Shown in pieces: positions 6,257-6,870 of a DNA stretch of 6,870 nt. The notes beneath the pieces were generated by a model. It worked only from the letters and a program-made list of their open reading frames with translations, was not told the origin of the DNA and did not search any database. Made by a program: the position numbers and the translations under genes. The stretch covers positions 1 through 6,870 of the forward strand of contig JAILGO010000090.1 in NCBI GenBank assembly GCA_024696725.1. The letters run 5' to 3'. Position 1 is the first letter of the stretch. Every line of letters begins with the position of its first letter. The stretch is from Eubacterium sp. GTDB taxonomy: Bacteria; Bacillota; Clostridia; Oscillospirales; Acutalibacteraceae.

Positions 6257-6509
6257 TCTTTTTTATATGCAAGATACTTTTCTTTTGTAGCAAGTCCGCC
6301 GCGTATATGCCTTTGCGCCTTGTTTTCCTGTAAAACCTCGTAAACCTCGGCTGCAGTGCGGGAGAAATCACCGAAAGCCGCTTCGTAACGTCGATATGTA
6401 CCGTCGATTTGCTGATGTTGAAAACCTCTGCCGTCTTTCTTACGGTAGCCCTGTTCTGCGCGATGTATTTCCCGAGCGTAACGCAGCGTTCTTCATAATT
6501 ATAATTCAT
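6253..6509 (-). pseudogene. spoIIID: SpoIIID-like sporulation transcription regulator, interrupted by a one-base frameshift
   Basis: SpoIIID is a small helix-turn-helix regulator that acts in the mother cell during sporulation, adjusting sigma-E genes and helping switch to sigma-K. Residues 1-52 read in one frame, with YEERCVTLGKYI and the recognition region NISKSTVHIDVTKRL matching SpoIIID. After the Leu codon at 6354-6356, family similarity continues only in the -1 frame: AAEVYEVLQENKAQRHIRGG, then LATKEKYLAYKKD and TGA at 6253-6255. Adding one base would give an uninterrupted 85-residue protein, normal for the family. Uncorrected, the frame runs on to a TAA at 6246 as an 87-residue product with an unrelated Arg/Lys-rich tail, so the length alone hides the defect. 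The start has AAGGTGG 7 bases upstream. The cause may be a real mutation, a sequence error or, less likely, programmed frameshifting. Confidence 0.85.
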
Positions 6510-6510
6510 A

Positions 6511-6532
6511 TTATTACCACCTTCGGTAATAA
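6511..6532. repeat. 8-bp inverted repeat spanning the spoIIID ribosome binding site
   Basis: TTATTACC (6511-6518) and GGTAATAA (6525-6532) are perfect inverted copies separated by six bases. On the minus strand the loop (GAAGGT) plus the first stem bases contain the Shine-Dalgarno sequence AAGGTGG, and the repeat ends one base before ATG. As RNA it could partly mask the ribosome binding site; as DNA it overlaps the putative -10 and could be an operator. Confidence 0.5.
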
Positions 6533-6558
6533 ATATGAGTCCGTCCGTTTAATTATGA
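6530..6558 (-). promoter_or_regulatory. Possible sigma-E-type promoter of spoIIID
   Basis: On the minus strand TCATAAT (6552-6558) fits the sigma-E -35 pattern (ATA core). A 14-base spacer follows, then CATATTTA (6530-6537), which shares CATA with the sigma-E -10 consensus CATACANT. In Bacillus subtilis spoIIID is transcribed by sigma-E, so the context agrees. The -10 is weak after its first four bases, and the leader would be short. Confidence 0.35.
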
Positions 6559-6573
6559 ATTATGCTTATTAAT

Positions 6574-6601
6574 AAAAAAGAGAGGACTTCGGTCCTCTCT
6601 T
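6574..6601 (-). terminator. Intrinsic terminator of the right-edge gene
   Basis: AAGAGAGGAC (6578-6587) and GTCCTCTCTT (6592-6601) form a perfect 10-bp stem; on the plus strand the loop is TTCG. For minus-strand transcripts coming from the gene ending at 6610, the A-run at 6574-6579 becomes a six-U tract. It isolates that gene from spoIIID. Confidence 0.88.
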
Positions 6602-6609
6602 AATAGTTT

Positions 6610-6870
6610 TTATTCTCCGTCGTCGGTTGTATCCTCTTCGGTAGTCAGCTCTTTAGCGAAATCCTGAATTGCCTCGGTAGCGGACTTGAAGTTAAAATGC
6701 TTAACCTTGGTGAATACCTGCTTATCGCTGCCGTCTCTCTTTTTGCCTTCGCTTTCTATAAGCGAAAGGGTGAGCTTGTCGCCGTTGATTCTGAACTTAT
6801 ATACAACCCTTCTGCTGTCGGTGCTGCTCTTAAGCGTCAGCTTGTTTCCGTCGACCTCGTAGTATTTGGT
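6610..6870 (-). CDS. Unrecognised protein, C-terminal 86 residues only
   Basis: The minus-strand frame is open from the window edge to a TAA at 6610-6612, giving 86 residues without a start. I do not recognise the family. The visible part begins TKYYEVDGNKLTLK and continues YKFRINGDKLTLSL. These alternating beta-strand-like segments with repeated G(N/D)KLTL resemble small lipocalin-like or lipoprotein beta-barrel domains from gut Clostridia, but this is only an impression. A helical stretch, FKSATEAIQDFAKELT, follows, and the protein ends in an acidic tail, EEDTTDDGE. Any signal peptide or lipobox would lie beyond the window. A terminator hairpin begins 9 bases downstream, supporting a genuine gene end. 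Codon choice resembles the neighbouring genes. Confidence 0.75.
   Translation of the reverse strand, partial: TKYYEVDGNKLTLKSSTDSRRVVYKFRINGDKLTLSLIESEGKKRDGSDKQVFTKVKHFNFKSATEAIQDFAKELTTEEDTTDDGE

Noticed and set aside
5527..6290. Plus-strand open frames antisense to proC and running toward spoIIID
   Set aside because: They have no ribosome binding site or recognisable protein, and they oppose a clear proC gene.
6346..6362. Programmed -1 frameshifting as the explanation for the spoIIID break
   Set aside because: No X-XXY-YYZ slippery heptamer was found at the shift point, and I saw no clear downstream stimulatory hairpin. A one-base deletion or sequence error is simpler. It is not fully excluded.
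6539..6548. GTCCGTCCG short tandem repeat upstream of spoIIID, considered as a regulator site
   Set aside because: Two copies of a 4-base unit are too short to support a call, and it does not match the SpoIIID site pattern I know.
1..6870. Insertion sequences, CRISPR arrays, tRNA/rRNA genes, toxin-antitoxin or defence genes
   Set aside because: I looked for transposase motifs, regularly spaced repeats, tRNA-like cloverleaf ends and small paired genes on both strands and saw none.

Overview
The window looks like chromosomal DNA from a Gram-positive, low-to-mid G+C Clostridia/Firmicutes bacterium, probably a gut Ruminococcus- or Eubacterium-like lineage. The clues are strong AAGGAGG-type ribosome binding sites, AT-rich spacers with sigma-A promoters, a SAM-I (S-box) riboswitch on metK, a spoIIID sporulation regulator, and a secreted Lys/Tyr-rich fibronectin-III-like protein of the kind common in those gut genera. 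The lineage is inferred by eye and no database was searched.

Layout, left to right. Bases 2-508 (+) hold the 3' part of thrH, a HAD phosphatase / homoserine phosphotransferase. A bidirectional terminator separates it from a convergent 520-residue NAD(P)-binding epimerase/dehydratase-like protein (548-2110, -) with a C-terminal four-cysteine zinc ribbon. The 279-base gap at 2111-2389 is fully occupied: divergent sigma-A promoters stand back to back, followed by the SAM-I aptamer and an intrinsic terminator in the leader of metK (2390-3568, +). After metK and its terminator comes a secreted protein (3648-4649, +) with a signal peptide, a paired CxxCGG zinc-hairpin-like segment, a Ser/Gly/acidic linker, a discoidin-like domain and a fibronectin-III-like domain. 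A second bidirectional terminator separates it from a minus-strand pair, proC (5409-6206) followed 30 bases downstream by an AIM24/TIGR00266-family gene (4695-5378). Upstream of proC lies a spoIIID homologue (6253-6509, -) broken by a one-base frameshift near 6354-6356. The right edge (6610-6870, -) holds the 3' end of an unrecognised gene with its own terminator.

How the genes relate. metK makes S-adenosylmethionine, and the riboswitch in its leader should stop transcription when SAM is plentiful. proC completes proline synthesis and probably shares a transcript with the AIM24-family gene. The other genes look like separate transcription units set apart by hairpin terminators. I see no mobile element, CRISPR array, tRNA, rRNA or defence system, and no clear novel multi-gene system. 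The points most worth a second look are the spoIIID frameshift and the inverted repeat over its start, the zinc-ribbon epimerase, and the secreted zinc-hairpin/discoidin protein.
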